Assembly: GCA_031268405.1 (NCBI GenBank) | Contig: JAIRXF010000010.1 | Location: 1-64,000 of the forward strand | DNA length: 64,000 nucleotides | Direction of reading: 5' to 3' | From: Oscillospiraceae bacterium | GTDB taxonomy: Bacteria; Bacillota; Clostridia; Oscillospirales; Acutalibacteraceae | Shown: positions 8,800 through 18,101 of the stretch, piece by piece | Layout: every line of letters begins with the position of its first letter | How positions within the stretch are numbered: position 1 is the stretch's first letter | Notes under the pieces: generated by a model | Seen by the model: the letters and a program-made list of their open reading frames with translations, nothing else | Databases searched by the model: none | Told to the model about the DNA's origin: nothing | Program-made: the position numbers and the translations under genes

Positions 8800-8861
8800 G
8801 TAATTTTAACTTAAATAACTTTATTGAATATTAAAATCAAACTCTATAAACACAAAGACTT

Positions 8862-9035
8862 ATGGAGCATCAAAATGAATTCATGGTGCTACAACAACTT
8901 AAATCTTTAGATGACTTAAGAACAAGATCCCATTCATGTCTAATTTATCCAAACAAAGAAAAACTCATGAATGAGCATAAGTTTCTCGTGAAATTACAAA
9001 GAACAAAACAAAATCAAAATTCATCTTTTCATTAA
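8862..9035 (+). CDS. possible 57-residue open frame, doubtful
   Basis: ATG at 8862 begins MEHQNEFMVLQQLKSLDDL and runs to TAA at 9033-9035. No Shine-Dalgarno site is visible and no family is recognised. It may be a remnant or chance. Confidence 0.15.
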   Translation: MEHQNEFMVLQQLKSLDDLRTRSHSCLIYPNKEKLMNEHKFLVKLQRTKQNQNSSFH

Positions 9036-9082
9036 TTTTAACAACAATTTACCACAAATTCCCTCGTATAAAATATCTATCT

Positions 9083-9508
9083 TTAATTGCTGGATGAATT
9101 TTGTAAGTCCAAAAAGCTTTGTAAAATAACAGTAGCAGCAACTGTATCCACAATTATTTTTCTTTTTCTACTTTTTACATTTGCATCATTCAAATATCTG
9201 TGAGCAATTATAGTCGTCATTCTTTCATCTTGCATAATAACTTCAACATTTCTTGTTTTATTTTCTATTGCCCTGCCAAAACGTCTAGCTCTATCTGCGC
9301 CCTTGCTTTCTGTTGCATTCATATTTTTGGGCAAACCCACTATTACTCTTTTTATGTTTGCTTTTTTTATGATGTCTAGAACATTTAATAGTAAATTCTC
9401 TTCACTGCATTCCTTTAGAGTTTTTAAAGGAAACGCAAGTTTTTCACTTGAATCAGAAACAGCCAATCCTGTTCTTGCCTTCCCAAGATCAATCCCCAAA
9501 ATTTTCAA
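9083..9508 (-). CDS. ruvX: RuvX/YqgF family, putative pre-16S rRNA nuclease
   Basis: Complete 141-residue RNase H-fold protein. MKILGIDLGKARTGLAVSD carries the first catalytic Asp. VIVGLPKNMNATES, VEVIMQDERMTT and VDTVAATVILQSFLD match the conserved YqgF blocks with the other acidic residues. The family is essential in many bacteria and acts in 16S rRNA 5'-end maturation; older annotations call it a Holliday junction resolvase. Start is TTG at 9508, with AAAGGAG about 13 bases upstream, a wide spacing; no better in-frame start exists. It lies 79 bases downstream of rpoD on the same strand and may be co-transcribed. Confidence 0.93.
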   Translation of the reverse strand: MKILGIDLGKARTGLAVSDSSEKLAFPLKTLKECSEENLLLNVLDIIKKANIKRVIVGLPKNMNATESKGADRARRFGRAIENKTRNVEVIMQDERMTTIIAHRYLNDANVKSRKRKIIVDTVAATVILQSFLDLQNSSSN

Positions 9509-9587
9509 ATTATTCTCTTGGCTCCTTTTATTTTTTAAAGATTATTTGCAACTACAACCGTTTCAAGTTTTTAAATAATATTATATT

Positions 9588-10688
9588 TTAGGTTAAAAAA
9601 TCCTTCAATGTTCTACTTCTTCTAGGATGTCTTAATTTCCTTAGGGCTTTCGCTTCAATTTGTCGTATTCTCTCGCGAGTAACACTAAATTCTCTGCCAA
9701 CTTCTTCAAGCGTTCTAGGCCTACCATCTTCTAACCCAAATCTCAACTTTAGAACCCTTTCTTCACGCGGCATAAGCGTGCACAAAACTCCGAAAAGCTG
9801 TTCTTTTAAAAGTCTTCTCGCAACAGATTCCACAGGTATCGGAGCATTATCATCCGGCACGAAATCTACCAAATGACTATCATCTTCTTCCCCCACCGGA
9901 GTCTCAAGAGAAACTGGTTCTCTCGATATATGCAATATCTCCTGAACTCTATCTTCGGATAAATCAACCTCTTTGGCAATATCGGCAATTGACGGCTCAT
10001 ATCCTTTGGTATGAAGAAGCTGGCTAGCAATTTTTTTTACCTTGTTAATAGTCTCGACCATGTGAACGGGAACTCTGATGGTTCTTGCCTGATCTGCAAT
10101 TGCTCTAGCAATAGATTGACGTATCCACCAAGTAGCATAAGTAGAAAATTTAAAACCCTTTGTATAATCGAATTTTTCAACGGCCTTAATTAGCCCTAAA
10201 TTCCCCTCTTGTATAAGATCTAAAAAATGCAAACCTCTTCCAAGATACCTCTTGGCTATGCTTACAACAAGCCTTAAGTTGGCTTCAGACAACTTTTTTC
10301 TGGCCGTCATGTCGCCTTCTCCCATACAAATTGCAAGATCTATTTCTTCATCAAATGTGAGCAAAGGAACTCTGCCTATTTCTTTCAAATAAACTCTTAC
10401 CGGATCATCAACCGCACCATTGTCTGTTTTTTTAGAAACTTCTACATTTTCTCCAGGTTCGACAAGACCAAGCGAAAGATCAAAATCACCAGTGGGCGTG
10501 TAAACAAAATCTTCAACAACCTCTATGCCAAGGGATTCGAGCGCATCATAAAATTTTTCTATCTCTTCTGGACTAAAATTCAACTCGCCCATAGAATCTA
10601 AAACTTCTCTTGTGCTAATCTGTCCTGACGCTTTTCCGTGATCAATCAATTCTTTGATAACTCTTTTTTTTATTTGTTCCTCTGCCAT
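9588..10688 (-). CDS. rpoD: housekeeping RNA polymerase sigma factor (sigma-70/SigA)
   Basis: 366-residue primary sigma factor that directs RNA polymerase to vegetative promoters. Region 1.1-like N terminus (about 1-70), region 1.2 ([16 protein letters not shown]), region 2 ([44 protein letters not shown]), region 3 ([11 protein letters not shown]) and region 4 helix-turn-helix ([33 protein letters not shown]) are all present. Length is normal for Firmicutes SigA. AAGGAG stands about 12 bases before ATG 10688. It follows dnaG on the same strand, the classical order, but with an unusually wide 413-base gap. Confidence 0.97.
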   Translation of the reverse strand: MAEEQIKKRVIKELIDHGKASGQISTREVLDSMGELNFSPEEIEKFYDALESLGIEVVEDFVYTPTGDFDLSLGLVEPGENVEVSKKTDNGAVDDPVRVYLKEIGRVPLLTFDEEIDLAICMGEGDMTARKKLSEANLRLVVSIAKRYLGRGLHFLDLIQEGNLGLIKAVEKFDYTKGFKFSTYATWWIRQSIARAIADQARTIRVPVHMVETINKVKKIASQLLHTKGYEPSIADIAKEVDLSEDRVQEILHISREPVSLETPVGEEDDSHLVDFVPDDNAPIPVESVARRLLKEQLFGVLCTLMPREERVLKLRFGLEDGRPRTLEEVGREFSVTRERIRQIEAKALRKLRHPRRSRTLKDFLT

Positions 10689-11101
10689 AAATTTCGCAAT
10701 CTCCTTTTTAATATAAGAATATAAAGATCAAAATGCAAAAAATCAAAACTCAGATCTTTAAAATTACTTGTCTTTAATCAAAAACTTTACCTCACACTTA
10801 CATCCAAATTGTTCACAAACTTTCCGTGCACTTTTCTTCTAAGACTGATTTTAAAAAATTCGCATCATTTCACTTTCACTAACGTTTTTCTCTTCTATCA
10901 CAAATGTACTAACAGTATTACAGTTACTATTTAAAACTAACTGTTTTGTCAGAATCTATTCAAAACCAAGCATTTATCTCCTGTATTTTCTAAAAACCAT
11001 TCTTCAAAAATATATCACTCAGAGTATATTTTTTATCTTCATCAAAACCACATTCAAAAACAAAACCCCCAAACATTTAAATATTTTTTGATTTTCGACT
11101 T
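10689..11101. other. intergenic gap between dnaG and rpoD
   Basis: 413 AT-rich bases in a place where these genes are usually close. A weak inverted repeat (ACAGTTA at 10920-10926, TAACTGT at 10938-10944) is the only structure seen. No open frame or known RNA was recognised; it may hold the rpoD promoter. Confidence 0.5.
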
Positions 11102-12880
11102 TTATTTTTTACTACATTTAAGCATCTTCATATACTCTTTTATAGAATCAACATCAAGAGAATTTGAATCATTACCGATAGTATTTCTTTTTTTCTCTTC
11201 AATTATAACACGAATATAACATCTAGCGCTACTAAAATTTTCCTTTTTAAAAGAATCTTTGATAAAAAGCTTAACAATTCTACTCATTTCTTCATGAGAA
11301 AATTCTTTAGAAAATTCATCTATATTCACCTCTTTAATTCCTCGTGCTAAAATGTGTAAAATACTTCGAAACACCCTCCGATTAAACGTAGTACAAAAAT
11401 CTTTCGGATCTATTTCCCTAGAAATAATACTTACCTCTTCGGGATGATAAATTAAGTAAGAAATAAGGGCCTCCTCTGCGCTGGCAGCTCTTAAAAACTT
11501 AGATTTTTCAGGGTTTATTTTGTCATCTTTCGCTAAGGCAATCTTTTTTGCAATCAAACCCTCGCCTCTTTCGTGTATTCTCTGCTTTCTTCTGTGTTCT
11601 TTTTTAATTTGACTCATAACAGTTTCTTTTTCTATTTTCATCTCGTGACTTAATTTTCCCGCCCAAATCTCTTGTTCCATAACATCATCTATCTCGCATA
11701 AGATTTTTATTGCTTCCCTTAAATACATAAGTCTGTGTTCTAGCTTAGCTTCATCGAACATCGAACCAATCTTTTGCAAGCGGTACTCAATATCATTTTC
11801 AGCCTTTTTAATTAACTCAGAAAATTGATAACTCGCCTGATTTCCACACAATCTTATGAACTCGTCGGGATCTTTTCCTCTACTAATTTTCAAAACTCTA
11901 ACAAACATCCCTGCCTGCCTTAAAATTAAGATAGCTTTTTCAGTGGCGTTTTGTCCTGCTCGATCGGAATCATAAGCAATTACTACCTCCTTAATATATT
12001 TTGATATAAGACGCGCTTGAGCAGAAGTAATAGACGTTCCAAGACTTGCCACAACGTTGTCGAATCCTATTTGAGAAATAGCCACAACATCCATGTAACC
12101 TTCAGCTAAAATAAAAAAATCTTTTTTGCTTTTTTTTGCGAAATTAATAGAAAATAAATTCGAGCCTTTTTTGAATATCGGGGTTTCAGAAGTATTGATA
12201 TATTTAGGTTTTTGATCTCCAAGAGCCCTGGCACCAAAAGCAATTACATTACCGGATATATTTATTATGGGAAACATTACTCTGTTAAAAAATCTGTCGA
12301 CCAATACTCCTTTTCTGCCATAAAAAGCAAGCCCAGATTTAACAATATCTTCTTCTTCATATCCCTTATTCAAGAGAAATTTACTAATAGAATAATACGA
12401 AGAGGAATAACCTATCCCAAAATAACGTATAGTATTGTCTAAAATTCCCCTCTTTTTCATATACTCAAGTGCTTTAATGCCCTCTTTTGAATAAAGTAAA
12501 TCGTAATAAAATTTGGCCGATTCGCGGTTGATCGAAAAAATTATTTCACGCTGCTTTAAAAGAGAAATAGTACTCGAATCTCCGGGAAACGATATTCCTG
12601 CTTTTTGTGCTAAAAATTTGATGGCATCTATATACGATAAATTTTCGATTTTTTCTATGAAAGTTATGGCGGAACCACCAACACCACAACCAAAGCAATA
12701 AAAGGAATTACTCTCTGGATAAACAAACATCGAAGCTGTTTTTTCGTTATGAAAAGGGCACAACGAAACTAAATTTCTACCACTGCGTTTTAAATTGACA
12801 TACAAAGAGACGACAGACACAATATCATTCTTTGAAAAAAGTTCAGTCAAAAAATATTCTGGCAATAACAGAAATATCAC
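11102..12880 (-). CDS. dnaG: DNA primase
   Basis: 592-residue primase that makes RNA primers at the replication fork. The N-terminal CHC2 zinc-binding domain is visible (CPFHNEKTASMFVY, FYCFGCGVGG), followed by the RNA polymerase core with the TOPRIM domain (ILAEGYMDVVAISQIGFDNVVASLGTS reads across its start; VVIAYDSDRAGQNAT supplies the acidic pair), and a C-terminal helicase-interacting region (about 440-592). The first codon is GTG at 12880, overlapping the yigZ stop as GTGA, which suggests translational coupling. A TTG at 12865 just before PEYFLTELF is an alternative start closer to the usual N terminus. rpoD lies downstream. Confidence 0.95.
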   Translation of the reverse strand: MIFLLLPEYFLTELFSKNDIVSVVSLYVNLKRSGRNLVSLCPFHNEKTASMFVYPESNSFYCFGCGVGGSAITFIEKIENLSYIDAIKFLAQKAGISFPGDSSTISLLKQREIIFSINRESAKFYYDLLYSKEGIKALEYMKKRGILDNTIRYFGIGYSSSYYSISKFLLNKGYEEEDIVKSGLAFYGRKGVLVDRFFNRVMFPIINISGNVIAFGARALGDQKPKYINTSETPIFKKGSNLFSINFAKKSKKDFFILAEGYMDVVAISQIGFDNVVASLGTSITSAQARLISKYIKEVVIAYDSDRAGQNATEKAILILRQAGMFVRVLKISRGKDPDEFIRLCGNQASYQFSELIKKAENDIEYRLQKIGSMFDEAKLEHRLMYLREAIKILCEIDDVMEQEIWAGKLSHEMKIEKETVMSQIKKEHRRKQRIHERGEGLIAKKIALAKDDKINPEKSKFLRAASAEEALISYLIYHPEEVSIISREIDPKDFCTTFNRRVFRSILHILARGIKEVNIDEFSKEFSHEEMSRIVKLFIKDSFKKENFSSARCYIRVIIEEKKRNTIGNDSNSLDVDSIKEYMKMLKCSKK

Positions 12881-13503
12881 CTCATAAAACCTTCATCGAT
12901 AATTTTAAATCTCAAATTATTCTCACTAAAAGACGACAAAATCTTAAAAATTTTATCGGAAAATCTTTTTTTAACATGAAATTCAAATTTAATATTTTCT
13001 AAAAAATTAACCACATCAATCGTACCGTTAAAACTAGCAATTATATCACAAATTCTTTTATAATTCCTGTAATTACACTCTGCCCCAAACTTTAAGCATT
13101 TACTCATGGTAATTATTTCACTAGATTTTACAACAGACTTTGCACAAGTTCTATAAGCATTCGTAAGATTCGATTTACCTAACAAAACTCCCCCAAAATA
13201 CCTAACAACCACAATCGCACAGTCAAATATTTGATTCTTTATCAGAACATCCAAAACGGGAAGCCCTGCACTACCCTTGGGTTCCGCATCATCAGAACAT
13301 CTTGCTTGTCCATTTTCATGCAGAGAATATGCATATACATGATGTTTTGCCCCATAATATTCGCGCTTTAGCAATTCAAGAAAATCAAAAGCCTCCCTGG
13401 CCGTTTTTACGGGCTTAGCAAAACCTAAAAATCTGGAATGTTTTATTGTAATTTCCGAAAAAACCTCGCTGGCAATCGTTTTGTAATTCTCAATATCAGC
13501 CAT
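12877..13503 (-). CDS. IMPACT/YigZ family protein
   Basis: 208-residue YigZ/IMPACT-type protein (UPF0029). Characteristic blocks: HSRFLGFAKPVKTAREAFDF, REYYGAKHHVYAYSL, CSDDAEPKGSAGLPVLDVL, VVVRYFGGVLLGKSNLTNAY. The C-terminal ferredoxin-like domain is present (about 135-208). Homologues are implicated in translation-related stress control, but the biochemical role in bacteria is unsettled. ATG 13503 has no good Shine-Dalgarno site. The stop overlaps dnaG by four bases (GTGA). The upstream DNA holds two decayed copies of this gene's own 5' end, and a possible third more distant remnant. Confidence 0.92.
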   Translation of the reverse strand: MADIENYKTIASEVFSEITIKHSRFLGFAKPVKTAREAFDFLELLKREYYGAKHHVYAYSLHENGQARCSDDAEPKGSAGLPVLDVLIKNQIFDCAIVVVRYFGGVLLGKSNLTNAYRTCAKSVVKSSEIITMSKCLKFGAECNYRNYKRICDIIASFNGTIDVVNFLENIKFEFHVKKRFSDKIFKILSSFSENNLRFKIIDEGFMR

Positions 13504-13720
13504 GTTAAAGCATCACTTTTAAACCTCTTAAAATCTAAACTTCCGATAAAATTCTTGCAGCACTTACTCCAAATCTCAACTGGCAATTATTTTATAATTC
13601 TCAGTATAAATCACTTTTGGACTCCTTGTAAATCAAAACCCAATAAAGCTCTTTCACGACACTTGCGCAAAAACCTCACCAATGATTGTTTTGCAATTGT
13701 CAATATCAATCATATTTAAA
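13504..13720 (-). pseudogene. two decayed tandem copies of the yigZ 5' end
   Basis: On the minus strand, starts at 13713 (ATG) and 13614 (GTG) read MIDIDNCKTIIGEVF and MIYTENYKIIAS, clearly related to MADIENYKTIASEVF, the start of the intact gene at 13503. Each copy soon meets stop codons. The start-to-start spacings are 99 and 111 bases, so this is a three-unit array of about 105 bp whose last unit is the live gene. The middle copy still has AAGGAG before its GTG. Confidence 0.75.
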
Positions 13721-13806
13721 CTTCCCATCATTTTTAAGTTTCTTAACAGTTTTAATGAAATAAAATTCTTTTGATATTTACACAAAGACAACACAATCGA
13801 CACCAA

Positions 13807-14026
13807 TCAATCATGAATCAAATTTTTACAACAAACCAAAACTTTCCGCCTGGATAATACGGACATCAGAACACAATCCCAAGTTTTTGATTCTCTTTTG
13901 TGAGTTGCATAAAAATCTAAAGCACTTCTGCACCAATCGACAATAACTCTTGCGGTAAAACTTAAAAATCGACGTAAGCTTTGATATAAATAACAACAAA
14001 CATAGCAAAGCACAATCAAACGACAA
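13807..14026 (-). pseudogene. possible older yigZ remnant
   Basis: A minus-strand frame of 70 residues (13807-14019) includes SLRRFLSF ... RSALDFYATHKRE, which can be lined up with HSRFLGF ... REAFDFLELLKRE of the intact yigZ, and nucleotides around the RFL and ALDF blocks agree better than chance by eye. A second overlapping frame is equally open. No Shine-Dalgarno site or intact domain is present. The relationship is tentative; otherwise this stretch has nothing recognisable. Confidence 0.3.
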
Positions 14027-14032
14027 TAAATA

Positions 14033-14236
14033 TTATTTTTTCATATCAAAACGCCTTCTAAAGCGATCAACTCGCCCTCCAGTATCAACAAGCTTTTGCT
14101 TGCCGGTAAAAAACGGGTGGCATTTTGAACAAATTTCAACGTGAATATTGCCTTTAGTAGAAGATGTTTTTATAACATTGCCACACGCGCAAGAAATAGT
14201 CGTCTCTTCATATTTTGGATGAGTATCTTTTTTCAT
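14033..14236 (-). CDS. rpmE: 50S ribosomal protein L31
   Basis: 67-residue L31 of the zinc-binding type: CACGN and CSKCHPFF supply the Cys pairs, with the family blocks [39 protein letters not shown]. The ATG at 14236 sits 8 bases after GGAGGTG; the upstream ATGs overlap or crowd that site. A candidate extended -10 promoter lies 67 bases upstream. Carrying the zinc form fits a setting where zinc is not limiting, though a zinc-free paralogue could be elsewhere. Confidence 0.96.
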   Translation of the reverse strand: MKKDTHPKYEETTISCACGNVIKTSSTKGNIHVEICSKCHPFFTGKQKLVDTGGRVDRFRRRFDMKK

Positions 14237-14302
14237 GTTCATCACCTCCGGATATATTTCTTTTATAATTTTGTATAACAAATCTTTGTAAAATAGTCAT
14301 AA

Positions 14303-14311
14303 ATTATAGCA
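14303..14311 (-). promoter_or_regulatory. extended -10 promoter candidate for rpmE
   Basis: The minus strand reads TGCTATAAT, a perfect TATAAT preceded by the TG of an extended -10. No good -35 is seen. It lies about 67 bases before the rpmE ATG. Confidence 0.45.
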
Positions 14312-14626
14312 ATGAATAAACTTCGCTTTCCTAATACAAAATAACGACGTCACAATTAAAACAAGTATTACTTATACTGTTTCAAAAGTCATTACAAATA
14401 CACAGTTCTATTTTATCATATAATTACTTTTAATTTCAAGGTACAAATTTCAAAATTTTTATTTTCTCGCTATCCATTTATCAATTTTCATTGAAATTCT
14501 CAATAATCAAACAATGAATCTGTTCAAAATAACCAAATGATGCTTTGCCAAAGGCTATTCTCAAGCCCTCTATCACAATTATTCGTTAAATAAAAGAATA
14601 TCGTGAATTGCACTTGTTTTTATTAA
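14312..14626. other. intergenic, nothing recognised
   Basis: AT-rich spacer between the alpha/beta hydrolase and the rpmE promoter. No open frame, RNA gene or clear hairpin was found. Confidence 0.5.
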
Positions 14627-15568
14627 TTATCTCTGAATGGAATTTTCTATAAAGGACTTAACGCAATCCCAATAAAGTTTTTCGTTTGTAATTAAAGCCT
14701 CTACATGTCTTGCGCCTTCGATTATTAATTTTTCTTTTTTGGCGTTTGATATATCGTATAAATCGTAAACCATTTTTGTTGGGACAAAAGTATCTTTATC
14801 TCCATGTATAAATAGTGTTGGAATTTTTGATTTCGCAACTTGATTGGCTATGTTGACTTCTTTAAAAGAATACTTAGCTCTTAATTTACTGGTCACGGAA
14901 GCAAGATTTAAAATGGGAAAATACGGCGCTTTGTATATTAATCTATACTGATATAAAAATTCATCCCACAACGAAGAATAACCGCTGTCTTCCACCACAA
15001 CTTTAACATTATCGGGCATAACTTCACCCGATGCGGCCATAACGGTTGCAGCTCCCATAGAAATTCCGTAAAGAATTATATCTATTTTGCTATTTATTTT
15101 CAAAAGAGCTTCCACCCAAGAACCCACATCAAGTCGATCGTGCCAGCCCCACCCTATATAACTACATTTAGTCTCTCCAAAACCACGTAAATCCGGTATC
15201 AATAAATTGTAGCCTAATTCTTTAAATTTTAAAGCAGCTTTATGGATTACGACACTCACGCCTCCATAGCCATGGCACAATATGCACCATTTATTACTAT
15301 CGGGATTGTTGTAAAGAATTTTCGCATGCAATCTCAATCCATCAAAAGCTGTGGTATACATATCTTCTTTTGGGGTTTTTTCATACTTATCACCTACATT
15401 TATATCAAAAATTTCGCGATTAATAAAATTGTGAGGAGCGTTAAAAATCTCTGTTTTGTCGCTTTCTGGATTCACACATAAGTTATAGAATTTATTCCCA
15501 ACAAAATACGCAACCGCAGGCGCAAGAGCCGATGCTGTCAATAAAGAAGCAAAAGTTTTTTTAGACAC
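14627..15568 (-). CDS. alpha/beta hydrolase, membrane-anchored or exported
   Basis: 313-residue hydrolase of the Bem46/YqkD-like type. Residues 1-30 contain a hydrophobic segment (ASLLTASALAPAVAYFVG) that could be a signal anchor or uncleaved signal. The fold's landmarks are HGYGG (oxyanion loop), the nucleophile elbow GISMGAA, the acid in FIHGDKDTFVP and the catalytic His in GARHVEA. Substrate is unknown; peptidase, esterase or lipase activity are all possible. The ATG at 15568 has a GGGGGAT site just upstream. Stands alone between rpmE and parB. Confidence 0.85.
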   Translation of the reverse strand: MSKKTFASLLTASALAPAVAYFVGNKFYNLCVNPESDKTEIFNAPHNFINREIFDINVGDKYEKTPKEDMYTTAFDGLRLHAKILYNNPDSNKWCILCHGYGGVSVVIHKAALKFKELGYNLLIPDLRGFGETKCSYIGWGWHDRLDVGSWVEALLKINSKIDIILYGISMGAATVMAASGEVMPDNVKVVVEDSGYSSLWDEFLYQYRLIYKAPYFPILNLASVTSKLRAKYSFKEVNIANQVAKSKIPTLFIHGDKDTFVPTKMVYDLYDISNAKKEKLIIEGARHVEALITNEKLYWDCVKSFIENSIQR

Positions 15569-15855
15569 AAAATCCCCCCTAAAGTTTTATGCATTTTTAG
15601 AATCCAAAAAAAATAAAAATTCAATCAAGCTTATTTCTAGGCTAAATTTTTAATCTTAATCATTATAAACGTTAATTTATCTTTCAAACACTCAATAAAA
15701 ATTTAAGAATAATCAACTAATAAATCGCAAAATTTGATAAAAACTTTAAAATTTAAGCTCAAACGATGTAAACTTTCTTTGTATTGCAAAACGTTTAAAC
15801 TAAATTTAAATTATTCAATTAAAATTTACAAACCATCTGCTGCAAATTTCAAAAT

Positions 15856-16710
15856 TTAACAACTGGGCTTAAAAAGCTTCAAAATTTTTAGCAAATCTTT
15901 TTTATCTTTAAAGTGTATACGTATAATTCCGTTTCCATTTTTTGTTGTCGTGAGTTTGACTTTGCGCTGTAAATGTTCAGTCAAAAAAGACTCAGAATCA
16001 TGAAAATCATTAGAACTTGTGTTGCTTTTAATTTTGATCTGTTCGTTTTCTTTTTTGCAAAGCCTCTCTAACTCGCGAATTGATAGATTTCGCTTTTCTG
16101 CTATTTTCGCAATCTGCTTAATTTTTTCTTTATTTTTCAAAGACAACAGCGTTCTAGCGTGTCCGGGGGTTAAACGATCTTCTTCCACTGCTAACAAAAC
16201 TTCATTTGGCAAATTCAACAATCTAATAGCATTGGCAACAACGGATCTAGACTTTCCCACTTCCTTCGAAACAATTTCTTGAGTAAACTTGTAATTCTCA
16301 ATTAATAATTTGTAGCCTCGTGCTTCTTCTATCGGAGTAAGATCTTCTCTTTGCAAATTTTCCACCAAGGCCAATTCTATGGCTTTATCATCGCTAATTT
16401 CTAACACAATCGCCGGAATTTTCTTTAAACCCAAAATCTTTGAAGCGCGCCATCTGCGCTCTCCGGCTATAATTTGATAACCATCAATGCCGCCAAGAGA
16501 TCTGACCACCAGAGGTTGCAACACCCCGTGCTTTGAAATTGAATCGGCTAACTCTGCAAGAGATTCAATATTAAAATTCTTTCTTGGTTGATTTTTATTC
16601 GAGCTTATTTCCGACACATCAAGTATTAATACCTTTCCCTTTTCTTGCGTGTCATTTTCTCTGAATATTGTACTTAAACCCTTTCCAAGATTGCTCCTCT
16701 TAGAAATCAT
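15856..16710 (-). CDS. parB: chromosome partitioning protein ParB/Spo0J
   Basis: 284-residue ParB: CTP-dependent clamp that loads at parS sites and organises the origin region. Seen are the N-terminal segment that stimulates ParA (MISKRSNLGKGLSTIF), the box NKNQPRKNF, the nucleotide-binding GERRWRASKILGLKKIPA, the helix-turn-helix (EEARGYKLLIENYKFTQEIVSKEVGKS read in part) and LTPGHARTLLSL. Together with parA, 24 bases upstream, it forms a standard operon. No copy of the Firmicutes parS sequence was found in the window by eye. Confidence 0.95.
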   Translation of the reverse strand: MISKRSNLGKGLSTIFRENDTQEKGKVLILDVSEISSNKNQPRKNFNIESLAELADSISKHGVLQPLVVRSLGGIDGYQIIAGERRWRASKILGLKKIPAIVLEISDDKAIELALVENLQREDLTPIEEARGYKLLIENYKFTQEIVSKEVGKSRSVVANAIRLLNLPNEVLLAVEEDRLTPGHARTLLSLKNKEKIKQIAKIAEKRNLSIRELERLCKKENEQIKIKSNTSSNDFHDSESFLTEHLQRKVKLTTTKNGNGIIRIHFKDKKDLLKILKLFKPSC

Positions 16711-16734
16711 TTTCTTCCCTTCTCACACAACAGT

Positions 16735-17496
16735 TTAAGATCTATCAACTACCTCTTTCGCAAGATCCATGTAAGCTTTAGCTCCTTTGCAATTTTCATC
16801 AAAATATATTACTGGTTTTCCAAAACTCGGAGCTTCAGAGATTCTAACAGTTCTTGGTATGATGGTTGAAAACACCTTTCGAGAAAAATACTTTTTAATT
16901 TCTAAAACAACTTGTTGAGTTAAATTTAAACGTCCATCGTACATGGTAAATAAAACACCTTCAATAGCAAGATCAGGATTACATTGTTTTTTAATTTGTT
17001 TAACAGTATTTATAAGTTGAGATAAACCTTCAAGCGCATAATATTCGCATTGCATGGGAATTATCAACGCATCGCTAAAACAAAGAGCGTTGGCGGTTAT
17101 AAGACCCAAGGAAGGAGAACAATCTATAAATATGTAGTCATATTCTTCTCTGATGGGCAAAATGGCCTTTTTGAGGCAGAATTCTCTGTGATCAATATCA
17201 ACCATTTCTAATTCAGCAGCAATCATATTCATATTAGAGGGCAGAAGCCAAAGGTTGTCGAACTCAGTTTTAACAATTGCTTTCCCCGGACTTATTTTGC
17301 CCACCATTACGTCATAAGCAGAAATTTCTGTCTCACGCCTGTCAAAACCCAAACCACTTGTTGAATTCCCTTGCGGGTCTATGTCTATAAGCAAAGTTTT
17401 AACACCAATTCTACCCAAAGAAGCCGACAAATTCACGGCGGTTGTAGTTTTCCCGACACCCCCTTTTTGGTTGGCTACTGAAATAACTCTGCTCAT
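16735..17496 (-). CDS. parA: chromosome partitioning ATPase ParA/Soj
   Basis: 253-residue MinD/ParA family ATPase. Deviant Walker A KGGVGKTTTAVNL at residue 10, IDIDPQGNSTSGLG, Walker B DYIFIDCSPSLG and the C-terminal RTVRISEAPSFGKP block are present; length is typical. ATG 17496 is followed downstream by parB with a 24-base gap. It acts with ParB in origin segregation and may regulate DnaA, as in Bacillus. Confidence 0.96.
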   Translation of the reverse strand: MSRVISVANQKGGVGKTTTAVNLSASLGRIGVKTLLIDIDPQGNSTSGLGFDRRETEISAYDVMVGKISPGKAIVKTEFDNLWLLPSNMNMIAAELEMVDIDHREFCLKKAILPIREEYDYIFIDCSPSLGLITANALCFSDALIIPMQCEYYALEGLSQLINTVKQIKKQCNPDLAIEGVLFTMYDGRLNLTQQVVLEIKKYFSRKVFSTIIPRTVRISEAPSFGKPVIYFDENCKGAKAYMDLAKEVVDRS

Positions 17497-18101
17497 ACTC
17501 TTGCCCCCAACACTTTTACGTTTAACTGAAAATAATTAGTGTTTCAGCCATTAATTAATTGTAAGTTTTCTAACAATGCCACAATTAACACTTACTCTTA
17601 AAAAACAAAGCACCTCCCATTTTTGATCTTTTTGCCAAATCTCTTACGCAAAATTCACCGTCATGGCGCTTTATGCTCTTGTAAATTGACACATCATCTC
17701 ACAAAATATCACTTATTAGAATCATAATCTTATTTTATCATATATTTGATTTTTTTCAAGCTCGTAAGTTTGCTTCAATTCATGAACTTTACAAACATCC
17801 TAATTAAAATTGCAATTTGAATTTTAAATCTCACTTAATTTATCAAAATTCGCCTTAAATTAATAGCAAAATTTGAAATATTTTCCTAAAAAACTCATGG
17901 GATTTCGTAAACGTAACCTTGTTCAAACTTTTTAACTTTACATCAAATGCATAAAAATTAAATCCCGGGAAATTACTCGATAAGGAAAATGTTTTTCATA
18001 GGAGGCTTTTTAGCAGAGCTATGATTCTATTGATTTTATTGAATAAAAAGTGTTTAATTAGCCTAGGAAGTTAATGTAATAATAAATTATGGAGGTCTTT
18101 A
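17497..18101. other. divergent intergenic region parA / mltG
   Basis: About 600 AT-rich bases between divergent genes. It must contain promoters in both directions but none stands out. It holds GGAGGCTTTTTAGCAGAGCT at about 18001 and the GGAGG site of mltG at 18091-18095. No parS, DnaA-box cluster or RNA gene was found. Confidence 0.5.

Larger units (their letters stand above)
8526..9082. other. intergenic with one perfect palindrome and no clear gene
   Basis: AT-rich spacer between the decayed copy and ruvX. It holds the 28-bp palindrome listed separately and one short weak open frame (8862-9035). Nothing else was recognised. Confidence 0.5.

Noticed and set aside
15856-17496. Search for a parS site or replication origin near parA-parB
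   Set aside because: No TGTTTCACGTGAAACA-like sequence and no DnaA-box cluster was seen by eye, so no origin is claimed.
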